Below are positions 11,262 through 22,042 of a stretch of 64,000 nt of DNA, in pieces. A program made the translations under genes and the position numbers. Under the pieces are notes generated by a model, which was given only the letters and a program-made list of their open reading frames with translations, was not told the origin of the DNA and did not search any database. The stretch lies in NCBI GenBank assembly GCA_947561585.1, contig CANNZV010000434.1, positions 62,001 to 126,000 of the forward strand. The letters are read 5' to 3'. Numbering within the stretch: the stretch's first letter is position 1; each line of letters begins with the position of its first letter. The DNA is from Caprella mutica. Taxonomy: Eukaryota > Arthropoda > Malacostraca > Amphipoda > Caprellidae.

Positions 11262-12890
11262 TTCCCAGCGGCCTATCTATATATAGACGCTCCGAAAAAT
11301 GGTCTCATTTAGCGGAGAGTCAATATATAGTTATCACGATAGGGAATTCAATTTTATGTATACATACAAAGTTTCAGAACCATAACGTCAATAATAAAAA
11401 ACCTTTCAAAATTTGGGGACGGTCATAAATTAATGTAAATATAGGAATTAATTCAAAATTGTTCAGAACTTCGGAGAATATCCCAAATTATATCTCAGAT
11501 AATGACCCATATTCACGATTTTCTGCAGACTGGATATATATGTATACCAGGTGTCGTCTAAACATCCGGTGCCAGGTCATTAAACAATCATGAAGTTAAC
11601 ATAACAGAAGCATAGCTGATCAAAAATTTACATATCGAAATTCTAAAAGCTGGAAATGTTATAGTTAGCATACGATTTTCATGAAATAAAAATGTTCTTT
11701 ATCAATTCAAATTTCAATGAATAGACGATATTTTTACATGGTATTATCGGTATTGATATAGTTTCAAACATTATATTATAAATTAGAGTCTGCAAAGCAT
11801 GCACTCAGCACAATCAGTCTCCAGATATTTAAATTTTGGGACAATTTGTCTCCAGAGATTTTCAAATTTCTCTCAAAATTGGCCAAAAATCTTCAATTAC
11901 TCTTCAATAATTGCATGTAAACATAGGAATTAATAAGGAAATTGTCGCCGAATAATTTATGAGACTAATTTCAAGACCTGAACAGTTGCCGGATAAACTT
12001 CACAACCTGTCAACATCATGCATCTTTTTGCCTGTTGGCAAAAGGCAGACTGGATTAAGTTTAAACTTTATAGCTACCTACCCAAATAAAAAAGTTAAGA
12101 CTTACGTCTTACAGGCAAAATGTACTTGTCACACCCGAATGCAGGTGTGACTGTGAGCCAGATTGTATTTGGTGGTAAATTCCAATGATTTGTCGGCAGA
12201 TATTCAATTTCTCTGGCTACCCAGCTATTTCTCAGATTTTTGAAAAAGTCAGAGGAGTTACTCCCCAGCTCAGTGCACTAAATACAAACTGGACTGTGAC
12301 TCTGTGAGAACTACATATGATGATATGAATGGAGTACCTTATTGGTCTTTCAGCCTAAAGCTGCTGGTCCAGTCCCCGCCGACTCCCCGGTGAGGTCCCC
12401 AATACCACTCTGGAAAAGTGATCTTTTCAGCAAACATTAAAATACAATAATAAATTAATATGAACTGTATAATCTGCAGTATTTAGCCTCTAAAATTCAT
12501 CTGTTAGCCTAAGGTATTTAAAAGAGTGTGTCCCCAAATCCCAATTTACCTAGGTAGGTAGGTTACGTAAGAATGAAAAAATATCCTGAGTCTGAGGATA
12601 CATTCCTTTCAGATTGGTATAACATATGTAAATATTTGAAGAAGTTAAAGATTATTCGCAAAGAACAATAGTGTTCAATAACAGACTACCTAGGTTTTCA
12701 TAATAGGCCACCCCCTTGCGCCTACCTGTATTGTATCTAGCCTAGGCTGTAACTGTGAATCTGTTGATTTCCCACTTACCTGAACTGTTGAACAGTGAAA
12801 AGGTAGACAAGGGCTTTTCTGGCACCTGTTAACTTAATAATCACTAAACTAACTTAATTCTATATTCAAAAACTAGTAAAAAATATCACA
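11262..12890. other. Left arm of the TTAA structure, mostly non-coding
   Basis: Holds the subterminal CTATATATAGACGCTCCGAAAA motif shared with 43785-43800, a fragment of family G near 11571-11600 (GCCAGGTCATTAAACAATCATGAAG) and a ~25-bp inverted repeat (about 12145-12172 against 12275-12302). The short frames here look like chance. Confidence 0.5.
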
Positions 12891-12910
12891 TTTTTAACTT
12901 TATAGAGAAC

Positions 12911-15010
12911 TTGAGACTCAAAGCAGTACTCAAGTATGACGTTGCTGACGAAAGGGGCAGATCTCCTCCTTCAATTGAATCAGACCTCTCTGGGACTCTT
13001 CGAGCCTTCCCATTACCTGTTGACAATCTCGCCATTCTCTCAATGAATGATGTGGATGATGCTCTGCAGTCATGGCTCACCTCTTCACAACATCCCAGAG
13101 ATGAAGAACCACCTATAACCAATCAGATCATTCTTCCGGAAGTCCCGGGCCAAGACCCCCTCGGTGATCTTCTTCGTGAGCTGAACATCGAGGAGGTCCC
13201 CTGGGCCGATGTCGACAGAAACCTTAACATCCATCTTTCGGAAAGATCACCACCACCGTCACCTGAGGCGTCATCAAGGGAATCCTTAGCTTCTTCTCCC
13301 GGCCCTGAATCTCCCCTCAGATCACCTATCCACTTCCAGGTGGACGAGAGAACCAGGATGGTTTCTCCTCCTCCTCTCGTTAGGTGGTTTGTTTCCCCGT
13401 CGGACCTGATGCACCCTCGGTGAACGAACAAGACAATCCTACCGATCGAGACAACAACAGTAATGAAGACAGCTCTCACACCTCATCCAGCTCTCGAGAT
13501 AGCCAAGAGGACCCACCAGAGGAAGTCAGACCTTCAGGCCCAGCAAGAAAGGGCAACCCTCCTCCCCCTGGTGAGCAAAATCCTAAGAAACGCCTTAAAT
13601 TAACTAATAGATCTTGAATTATATGTAAAAAACTTACCTTAACTTCTGCCCAAAACTTAGATTTCATATGTGAATCTTGTTTCTTAAATAGTAATAATTC
13701 TAGACATAACAAAGATTACCAATTATATGTAAATAAGAATTCTTACGTACCTATAACCACGGGGGACATACCCAATATAAGAACTAGGGACACTGCTGTG
13801 AACTTAATTATAAATAAGGGTACAAATATCTTTATCCCTAAGAACTTTACTTGCAATCATTATACCCCTCTAAAACAAATGGTTCATGTTGAAAGACTGG
13901 TGGAGGCGGATGTCCTCAAGGAGGTTCCTCCTAATGAGAGACCCCACTCTACTTTCTCTCTTTTTACTGTCCCAAAAACTGATCCCTCGAATCCTAGAGT
14001 TCTTTTGGATATGCCCCCCCCCCCCCCCCTTACGGGAAAGATTAAAGCTCCTCCTTTCCACCTGCCCTCCGTTGGCTCTGCCTTCCCCAATGCCTGTGAA
14101 AAGAAAAACAAAATGATAAAATTAGACCTAACGAACGGTTTCTTTCACATAAAATTATCAGAAAAAGCTCAAAATTATTTGGAGTCAGGTGTGGGAAGAG
14201 GTTTTTTGGTCTGGCCCGCCTCCCGCAGGGTCTCACCACTTCCCCTTATGTAATGCAGAGTCATGAGGGCCGTGGTGAGCACTCTGTTGGAGGACCTTCC
14301 TGTCAAATTTCTTCTTCATTTAGATGATATACTTTTGATAGGTAGAGAGGAAGATCTCGAAAAAGCAAAGGTAATACTATTTGCCTCCTCACTTGAATTC
14401 AACATTAAAAATGCCTAAAACCTACCAGATGCATAAATTATCTGGGCATCACCATAAATTTTGATGACCTAACCATGGCCTTAAGCCAATCCTTCGTGCA
14501 ATGCTTGCACGAGGAATTTGATTTAGTTAAAAACAAGAACTGCTCACTCAGGTTATCGGGGCTCATTAATTTTGCAAGAGTCATCTTAAAACTTCCTCTC
14601 TCCCTTGTAAACTTGTGTTTTCGCTACCCTCATAAATTGTACCGTTTTAAGAGACTCTTTCACACAAAACCCACATTGTTCTATTCAACGTTAAATAAGA
14701 ATCTTGTTTTTGTGGACGCTACCCCGGAGTACATAGGGGCAAAAGCGGGCTCTCACCTTCCCATGTAATTTACCTATATTGGAAGCGGAGTTTGCTGCTG
14801 CCTGGCTGGCTCATAACTTGTTCCCAGGGTCAGTAATTTTCTCAGATAATCAGGCAGTTATTTATTTATTTGCCAAGGGAAAACTCCCCCAGGTTGGAGA
14901 TTCAGTTACAAGAAAAATGTCTTGCTGTGCAGGACTTTCTTTTGTCCTACACTTGTGTATATAAATACACACTAACCCGGCGGACCGGTTTTCTCGCCCT
15001 ATTCTTCATT
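12911..15010 (+). pseudogene. Decayed RT/RNase H element lacking a visible integrase
   Basis: An acidic Ser/Pro-rich segment (12911-13423, then the other frame to 13617) is followed in frame by a CxxK...CESC cysteine motif (~13624-13680) and then an RT: PHSTFSLFTVPKTD (~13945), KLDLTNGFFHIKLSEKAQN (~14120-14175), LARLPQGLTTSPYVMQ in the next frame, and LLHLDDILLIGRE (~14311-14350), where the usual aromatic residue of YxDD is H. RNase H follows with its D-E-D set in FVDATPE (~14712), EAEFAAAWLAHN (~14782) and FSDNQAVI (~14838), closing with NPADRFSRP (~14972). A C16 tract at 14014-14029 and several frameshifts break it. The reading ends after RNase H with no integrase or tyrosine recombinase in the next kilobase. 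The DATP motif is reminiscent of DIRS and pararetrovirus-type RNase H domains; I cannot assign the clade. Confidence 0.72.
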
Positions 15011-15210
15011 AAAATATTTTTAAAGGTTTATATCGTGTTATTAAGTTAAAAAACCATTATTTAGTGTGTCCTTTGTTTATTTGAAGAAACTTTATTTATT
15101 ATATAAAATAGGTATACTTTATGTTCATTGAAAGATTGTAACTTACTTTATATTTCACAAAAATGTTACCACCTAAGAATTGATATAAAGGTTTGCGAAC
15201 CCCAAAATGG

Positions 15211-15382
15211 GGGCCCCGATCCCAAGTGACAGGTGTCTGGCAGTTAAAACCCTTCAGGTTTTAACATGTTTTTATTGCCCCTCCTCCTTTCCTTCAGAAA
15301 GGGGCTCGGGCTCCTTATAGTATATAAGGAGCCGTGCCTGGGAGGCACAGACATTACCCTGTCATCTTGGGATCGGGACCCC
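15211..15382. other. Four-hairpin cluster closed by a long outer stem
   Basis: An outer stem pairs CCGATCCCAAG (15216-15226) with CTTGGGATCGG (15366-15376), TGACAGG (15227-15233) with CCTGTCA (15358-15364) and TGTCTG (15234-15239) with CAGACA (15348-15353). Inside are four perfect hairpins: GTTAAAACC/GGTTTTAAC (15243-15265), CCTTTC/GAAAGG (15286-15302), GGCTCCTTATA/TATAAGGAGCC (15309-15333) and GTGCC/GGCAC (15334-15348). The first two share the same CTTCA loop. It could be a structured RNA, a fold-back MITE, or a terminal structure of the RT element just upstream. Confidence 0.7.
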
Positions 15383-16261
15383 TAGCACACTGCACAGGTC
15401 CAATGTCCACAAGGAAATTGAATCTGATCATTCTGATGCGCGGTGATTTGGATCTAGGAACGCCAAAAATTGAGCTAACAGAATGAAACAGATATAAAAA
15501 GATATTTAAAGCATGCATTGACTAATTTTGACTGGAATAATAACAAATCATCATTGCTAAGATTATGTATGTAATATAAACAGACTATCTTTTTTCGTGT
15601 AAATAAATTAATGACCTTAGGCTTTTCATCGTCAGATGTAAACACATTATTCATTTAATTTAATTGAAATAAAAACATTCAAGGAATCCGAAAATGATCA
15701 TTTCGGAAGGTTTAAATAGCCTAAATACATGTTTGAATTATCTCAAACGATTCATTTTGAAAAAATATTTTATTAAATTTTATTTTTCGAAAACGACCTT
15801 CTATCACTAAACCGACTGCGACTTCACAGTTCCATTTGGAAGGCTCATTTTAGTAAGAATTGGTACCTTTTGAACTGATATCTGTTCGAAATTAGTGGTA
15901 ATTTCGACATTTGAGTTTCAATTTTTATTTATTTTTTTGCTTAAAATTGGAGATACTCAAGTGATCGATACGGATAGATTTTTGGACGTAGATTACGAAT
16001 ATGTTGTCTGTTTCCAGAAATTCAATCTAGTTTTCGAAATACCATAAGGTTTTCAAATATAGATGTGGTTTCGACACCCTCATTCGAATTCAAACTTTTA
16101 TGGGATTGCAGCCTAATAATAGATGTTTTAACAATATTCTTAATCAGATTTCCAAAAAGAAAATATTTTTTTTAAGAAGTTACGAGGTCAAACACGTATC
16201 GACTTAAGTGTACGAAAACCAGTCGAGGAATTTTAAAAAGTGTTAGATCAAAAGATGCGGA
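15383..16261. other. AT-rich DNA, nothing recognised
   Basis: No ORF or terminal structure I can support. Confidence 0.45.
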
Positions 16262-16265
16262 TTAA

Positions 16266-16768
16266 GGGAATGGTTTCGGGTATTTTCCATTTTTTTCGTT
16301 TTTTTTTTTTAATTTAGTTACCCTGCAAATCTACCAAAGAAAACTCATAAAAAATTCCATTCACCTAGTACGTTTGTGCGTGTGTCAAACGCGTTTCTCA
16401 GTTTGGGGGTTAGGGAGTTATTCTCTTATAGAGAGTGGGTTTATTTATGGTTGAATGGGTCCCATTTATGGTTGAAGGCTTCGTCGCTGCCTGGGTTGAC
16501 CCCCGAAGCGACCTGATGAGTCTTTTTGGCTGGGACGAAAAGCATATATTTTTTTTTTTAAATTTAAAAAATTTATTGATAAATATTTTTCTTCCTCCAT
16601 TATCTCAGTACCATTTTTTCTCAAATTCTCCACGTTCAAAAGTATAGAACTTTTTGGGGGTTGGTGCTACAGAAAAATGTATAAGAGCTAATATGTTCAG
16701 ACCGAAATTCCTAAGGTCGTGGTGAAGCCCTTTTCCTATAACTTTTTCTATAAAATTGATTTTTTTTG

Positions 16769-16799
<31 letters not shown>

Positions 16800-17126
16800 G
16801 ACAATTTTTTTTAAAATTCAAATAAAAAATTTTTCAGATAGAAATTCAAAAAAAAAAGCTGCACCACGACCTTAGGATAGTAGTAGAGAACATATTAGCT
16901 TCAATAAATTTTTCTGTAGCACCAACCCCCAAGCCGTTCTATAGTTTCCCGGGGGGGGGGGGGTCGAAAAAGAAGGTTTTTCGACCCCCACGGGAGAGGG
17001 GGGCCCCAAAATGAAAAAATCTCATGAGAGAGCATATGATTTCTTTTCACTTTACACCTTATGTTAAAATCTCAGCTCAATCGGACAAGTATTATTGGTA
17101 CATCCTAAATACCCGAAACCATTCCC
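16266..17126. mobile_element. 861-bp TTAA-flanked MITE (copy 1)
   Basis: Termini GGGAATGGTTTCGGGTATTT and its exact inverse, flanked by TTAA (16262-16265, 17127-17130). The interior has a second set of inverted blocks (CCTAAGGTCGTGG near 16711 against CCACGACCTTAGG near 16863; GGGGGTTGGTGCTACAGAAAAA near 16656 against its inverse near 16911) around an A31-type homopolymer, so most of it can fold back on itself. A divergent partial copy in the other orientation is at 60899-61500. Confidence 0.8.
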
Positions 17127-17130
17127 TTAA

Positions 17131-17589
17131 TGAGTTCAACATAGCAAAAAAAATCAATTTGGAAATGAAACAAAGAAAGTTATTTAAGAAAAACATTTAG
17201 ACAGGTCATGCACAAACTGGTCATGCTAATCTAGTTAGCTCAGTAGACGTCAACCTCATTTCATGGAGTGTCTTTGAAAAAAAAGAGAGATGAATTAGGA
17301 GTTAGAAATCTCATCCGATTTGTCTTCGAACGTTGATCTCGAATCTGTTTTCAAAACGGTCGAAATCTACCTTCGAACTTTTAAAAAAGATATTAAGAAA
17401 AAGTTAATTTCAATTTTTTTAAATATTTCGTTCATTTTAGACGCAGCCGGAACGATAAAAAGCATCGCGAAGTTACCAAGTTCCAAATTTTGAAAGTTAT
17501 GGTCATTTTAAAAAGAGATCGCCCAATATACTAACGCCCGCTACATCTGGAAGAGAGAGAGAAGATAATACAAATCACAGGCTCACAAC
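17131..17589. other. AT-rich spacer
   Basis: No feature supported. Confidence 0.4.
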
Positions 17590-18332
17590 TAAAGCCCCGT
17601 TTACATTGACACTCCCACTGGAAGCTCACATCCACGGGCATGTGCACGCTCAAAAAGAGTCATGACTGTTTACATTTGAGAAGCGTTTGGCGGGCAGATT
17701 GAGACGGTGTGAGAGTTCTTAGTTGCTATTCAGAATCGATGGCGAGAAGTGTTGTTACACTTGGGGAAATTAAACAATTTACAGCACCAAAGCGATAGTA
17801 CATAAATTTTATCAGTTTCATAGATTTTTTCGATTCGTTAACTGTATTACGCTCCCTGCGTTGCTGTTTCCCTATAGTTTGAATTTCATTTTTTACTTCT
17901 TTTCTATCTCTTCCTAATATTAATAACTAGTGTACTATCCCGTTAAAAATAACTGGTTTTTAATGAAAATTGAATTTTAATTCAATGAATCTTCGGAAAA
18001 TGTTAAGTTTAGGGAAAATTTTGAATTTTATAAAATGAAATTCTTGAGCGTGATGGATTTATACATATACAAAAACACAATTTTTATTATTATTATAGGG
18101 AGAGATAATATAATAAATATTGTTTAATGTCATTATTGCTCTTCCTCCTAAATTTCTAATTTATATGATTTACTTGATGATTTCCCAAGGAATTCGTGAG
18201 TTCCATTTAATTCAATTGGCTGTTCAACAGCAGGTCTACTCGTTGTCAGCCATTGTGCAGGAGCTTCGCTGTTAACAACCTCCCCTTGGTGCATCAATGG
18301 ACTGACTGAGCCCATGGAAGTACAGTGTCAAA

Positions 18333-18640
18333 GACAATATAAGATAGACGCTCAACTTGATAGGGCACATGCAAGAATAATAACAACCAATCAGAAACGA
18401 TCTATGTATTCAGTAGCATACGTCACAGCAAACAATGACAAACCGTACAAACGTACGAACCATATTGACAGATGGACGGTCTCTAGTCTTAACGCGTGGA
18501 GTCGTTATAAATATACATATTCTATACTTATCAGAGATTAGATAACTAATTACTTTGATTAATTAAGTCTTATAAGATCACCTATGAAGTTCAATTTAGT
18601 ATTCTAAATCAAATCTATCTCCTCTTAACGAAGAATAATT
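18333..18640 (+). mobile_element. Family S MITE, partial copy
   Basis: Begins CAAAGACAATATAAGATAGACGC and carries the family's CCAATCAGAAACGATC and GTAGCATACGTCACA blocks. The opposite end is missing. Confidence 0.75.
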
Positions 18641-18746
18641 ATAACACTCAGGCGGCTAACATAGCCGTTCTGAGCCGTGACAATCGTGTTATCTTCTCAG
18701 TGTTGTATTAGACACGAGGGTGAGTGCATGCGTATGTGTGGATCTC

Positions 18747-19073
18747 TGGTGTAGGTCATAAGCCCCCCGGTTACAAGCCCCCTGATTTTAAATCCTTATT
18801 TACCTATATTATTTATTCCTTATTGACACTTTTGTAGTTCATTACTGATTAGACATGGAACATATGTATATCAGGGGGGCGTGCCGCCCCCCGAACCCCC
18901 CTGCCAAGTCATTAAACGATCATGAAGTGTACAGTACAACAAACTAGGGGATACAACAAACTACATTAGCAACTCTCAGTTATTTCTACCTAAGTAGTTC
19001 TTCATTTGTTTAACTAGGTAAATAAGGATTAAAAAAACAGGGAGGGAGGGGGGGGGGCTCAGGACCGTACTCC
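18747..19073 (-). mobile_element. Family G MITE inside the hAT element
   Basis: Ends GGTGTAGGTCATAAGCCCC and the inverse of GGAGTACGGTCC, flanked by GTGGATCTC and GTCGATCCG (two mismatches). The uninterrupted site can be read at 21803-21812 on the other arm (TGTCGATCTCAGACC in reverse complement), which supports the 9-bp duplication. Confidence 0.8.
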
Positions 19074-19298
19074 GTCGATCCGAGACCTGGCTGAGTAACG
19101 GTTCTCGTTAGCACAACAGCTGATGTTAACTTGCACATTATTCTTCAAAATACTTTAGGTATCTGATCATTTTGCTCAAAAATTCTCATCTATGGACATT
19201 TGACTGATGTAAGAAGATTAATAATTGGTGAATATTTAGGCAACAGTTGTAATCTTAGTGACTTAAATAAGCGTTTGGTGGTCCTCGTTTCTCAAATG

Positions 19299-19428
19299 TC
19301 ACTGCGCCGAGTGCGAATGCTCCCTGAACTGTCAGACTGTCGCTCGGGTGACGTCATACGTGTGCTGTGACGTCACCCGAGCGACAGCCTGACAGTTCAG
19401 GGAGCATTCGCACACGGTGCAGTGACGT
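19299..19428. repeat. Near-perfect palindrome, ~60-bp arms
   Basis: Left arm CACTGCGCCGAGTGCGAATG through GTGACGTCA (~19299-19350) pairs with TGACGTCACCCGAGCGACAG through CACGGTGCAGTG (~19360-19424), with only a few mismatches and a short centre containing ACGTGTGC. It contains two TGACGTCA boxes. Strong cruciform potential. Confidence 0.85.
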
Positions 19429-19442
19429 CAAGGAAGTTATAG

Positions 19443-19527
19443 CAAAGACAATATAAGATAGACGCTCAACTTGATAGGGCACATGCAATAATAAAAAAAA
19501 CAATCAGTCTATCTTATATTGTCTTAG
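19443..19527. mobile_element. 85-bp family S MITE deletion derivative, 7-bp TSD
   Basis: CAAAGACAATATAAGATAG...CTATCTTATATTGTCTTAG flanked by GTTATAG (19436-19442, 19528-19534). The uninterrupted target is readable in the sister copy near 37861-37875. Confidence 0.82.
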
Positions 19528-19726
19528 GTTATAGTACTGGAACTATAACAACGTCTCTCTCAGCTACATTATTATGTCTGTTTTTGTTTTTCGGTCCACT
19601 GTTATATACGTAGTAGTGACAACAGAATGACTTGTTATCGTGACGTCATTAAAGCCCCGTCCAGACGCTCCGACAAATCCCAGATTTCTCTGAAATCAGG
19701 TGTTCGCGAGCAAATTTGTCCGCGAT

Positions 19727-20056
19727 GGGGTACGGTCAAGAGCCCCTCCCGGTCACGAGCCCCCCCCCCCCCTCCCTGTTTTTTTTAATCCTTATTTACC
19801 TAGTTAAACAAATGAAGGACTACTTAGATAGAAATAACTGAGAGTTGCTAAAGTAGTTTGTTGTATCCGCTAGTTTTTTGTACTGCACACTTCATGATTG
19901 TTTAATGACCTGGCAGGGAGGTTCGGGGGGCGGCACGCCCCCCTATATACATATATTTTATGTCTAATCAGTTATGAACTATAAAAGTGTTAATAAGGAT
20001 TAAATAATATAGGTAAATAAGGATTTAAAAACAGGGGGGGCTCATGACCTACACCC
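19727..20056 (+). mobile_element. Family G MITE, exact 9-bp TSD (level 5 of nest)
   Basis: Ends GGGGTACGGTCAAGAGCCCC and the inverse of GGGTGTAGGTCATGAGCCCC; flanks GTCCGCGAT on both sides (19718-19726, 20057-20065). The core holds the GC palindrome around GGGGGGCGGCACGCCCCCC. Confidence 0.9.
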
Positions 20057-20750
20057 GTCCGCGATATGGCAGGCAAATTTGTCCCCGATCACAAGAATCG
20101 AAGCTGTCAGTGACTTTCAACATGTTGGACAAATTTGTCCCCGAACAAGTTTTCGCGACTGTTATTTGAATGAATATTTGTGATATATGGAGTAAATTTG
20201 ATAATTACTCTCATTTTAGATATGAAAGATTGAATTCATTATTTAGTAGTCTATTTATATTATTTGATTGAGATATTTGTAAATAAATTTTTGTATTTTT
20301 TAGAATAAATGTGATTAGTTTTTTTCCAATTCTACATATTAGTTACTGACTAGGGTAAGTTCCGAGTTATCGAACGGTTCCACATTTTCGGAAACGTATT
20401 ATAATTATTATAGGTAGCTATTTTAATTATCATTTAACTCTCATTGTTATCATTAGTTTTTCTTTCTTACTTTTCGGTAAATGTGGAACCGTCCCATAAC
20501 TTGGTACTTACGGCCTAAAATAGGTATGAATTATTTGGTTGTTTTTCCTAATTTTACTAGGTATGTAGGTACCTAACTGGTAAACATACAGTATTCTATT
20601 TAAGGCTTATAGGAAACAGTATTTAGAAGTGAGCGCAAAAGTAGATAATGGAAATTTAAATTTTGATGGACCTATCATGATCTACGATAACTCCCACTTT
20701 GCGAGTTCTAAGAGTGTCTGATTACCGAGACGTTTTTCTAGATAGGTACT

Positions 20751-20774
20751 NNNNNNNNNNNNNNNNNNNNNNNN
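20751..20774. other. Assembly gap, 24 N
   Basis: The gap sits between two near-identical 20-mers (CGTTTTTCTAGATAGGTACT before, CGTTTTTATAGATAGGTACT after), so the true length here is uncertain; a collapsed or duplicated end is likely. Confidence 0.98.
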
Positions 20775-22042
20775 CGTTTTTATAGATAGGTACTAGGTAT
20801 TATACTATAAGTAACGCAGGTTAGATATCTAGGTAAATATTTAGCTATATTAGGTATATAATCGACTAGATAAAATACCTAGATATATATTTATATTATA
20901 TATCGTCTAGTTATCTAATTACGCATTTATATTATATAATATAATATATATAATCACCTTGTACCTCTGTAAGAATATATATTTTACATTCGATAGGTAC
21001 CTAGGTAATCATTTTTTTAAATCCATGCTTGTTTCTAAAATAGCTAAATTGTTAGTTATTAACTATCAACAACAACATATAATATATTTCCAAAGAATTA
21101 ATTATGCAGAATCACGAACACGTACGTTTCAGTTTCCTGATCATATTGCTCTCGTCTGGACGCGAACACAGGCAGAAATGAGATTGCCCGTGTTCGCCCG
21201 AGCAAAAGTATTTCCAAACTCAGGGCATTTGTCGGAGCGTCTGGACGGGGCTTTAGGCAACAGACTTTATTGAAAATTAGGGTCAAGTAGTTTGAATAAC
21301 TGAATACACCATTACTCTTTCCTTATATTGGCAATAAATAAACATTTTTTTATAATAAAACACTCTTGAATGCCTTAAATCCAATTTTAAAGTGTTGCTG
21401 TGATGACGTCACGTACACTAACAGTCTCAATTGTCACTACTACATTCTATATACTGGTAGTCCATGAATATGCATGTATTAGCAGTGGACTGGACTACAG
21501 ACACATTTAAACAAAATGTTAGCCGCCTGAGTGACGTTTGAGAAACGAGGAAGAGTGCACGCATGTAGTAAGCGCTCCACCAAACGCCTATTTAAGTCAT
21601 TAAGATTGCATCTTTGTTGCAACTGTTGCCTAAATATTCATCAATTAATCTTCTTACATCAGTTGAATGTCCAAAGATAGAATTTTTGAGCAAAATGATC
21701 AGATACCTAAAGTATTTTGAAGAATAATGTGTAAGTTAACATCAGCTGTTGTGCTAACGAAAACCGTTACTCAACTTACTCTGTCAGGTCTGAGATCGAC
21801 ACATACGAGTGCACTCGCCCTCTTGTCTAATACAACACTGAGAAGATAACACGATTGTCACGCCTATGTTAGCCGCCTGACTGAGCCACAGTGAGTGTCA
21901 CTCAGAGACTAGAGTGTCGACAAGAATGGCCAATGTTGAAGTGAGCCTCAAGTTGCTCGCTGGTTTGCCTCTCAACTGCGCGTTTGCCCATTGTTTCAAC
22001 ACTCAGAGTGTGTAAAAGAGCCTCAATGTAAACGGGGCTTAA

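Larger units (their letters stand above)
19652..21252. mobile_element. PIF/Harbinger-like element (level 4 of nest)
   Basis: Long terminal inverted repeats AAGCCCCGTCCAGACGCTCC and inverse (about 28 bp with CGACAAAT), flanked by TTA (19649-19651, 21253-21255). The empty site GTCATTAAGACAACAG is present at 42836-42851. It contains a family G MITE and the assembly gap. Confidence 0.8.
19429..21529. mobile_element. hAT-type element with 8-bp TSD (level 3 of nest)
   Basis: Ends CAAGGAAGTTATAG and the inverse of CAGGCGGCTAACATTTTG, flanked by AGTGACGT (19421-19428 and 21530-21537). Same family as the element that contains it. It is loaded with a family S deletion derivative and a Harbinger-type element. 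Confidence 0.85.
18313..21879. mobile_element. hAT-type element with exact 8-bp TSD (level 2 of nest)
   Basis: Flanked by ACTGAGCC (18305-18312 and 21880-21887). One end is CATGGAAGTACAGTG, the other the inverse of CAGGCGGCTAACATAG. The 8-bp TSD and the CA start fit hAT. The family recurs at 19429-21529, 37477-37875 and, truncated, at 42724-43122. The arms 18649-19290 and 21540-21879 are long diverged inverted repeats. Confidence 0.82.
17593..22039. mobile_element. PIF/Harbinger-type element expanded by nested insertions
   Basis: Ends AGCCCCGTTTACATTGA and its inverse, TSD TAA (17590-17592, 22040-22042). The same family, with a TTA duplication, lies at 55475-58481. Without the insertion at 18313-21879 it would be about 880 bp. 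It has no transposase of its own. Confidence 0.85.

Noticed and set aside
12886..13479. Long minus-strand frames opposite the Ser/Pro-rich segment (12886-13122, 13123-13479)
   Set aside because: They mirror a compositionally biased plus-strand frame that leads in order into RT and RNase H; no domains on the minus strand.
15325..15335. TATATAAGGAGCC as a TATA box of an LTR
   Set aside because: It is one arm of the perfect hairpin 15309-15333, and no second copy of the region exists upstream of the RT gene to make an LTR pair.
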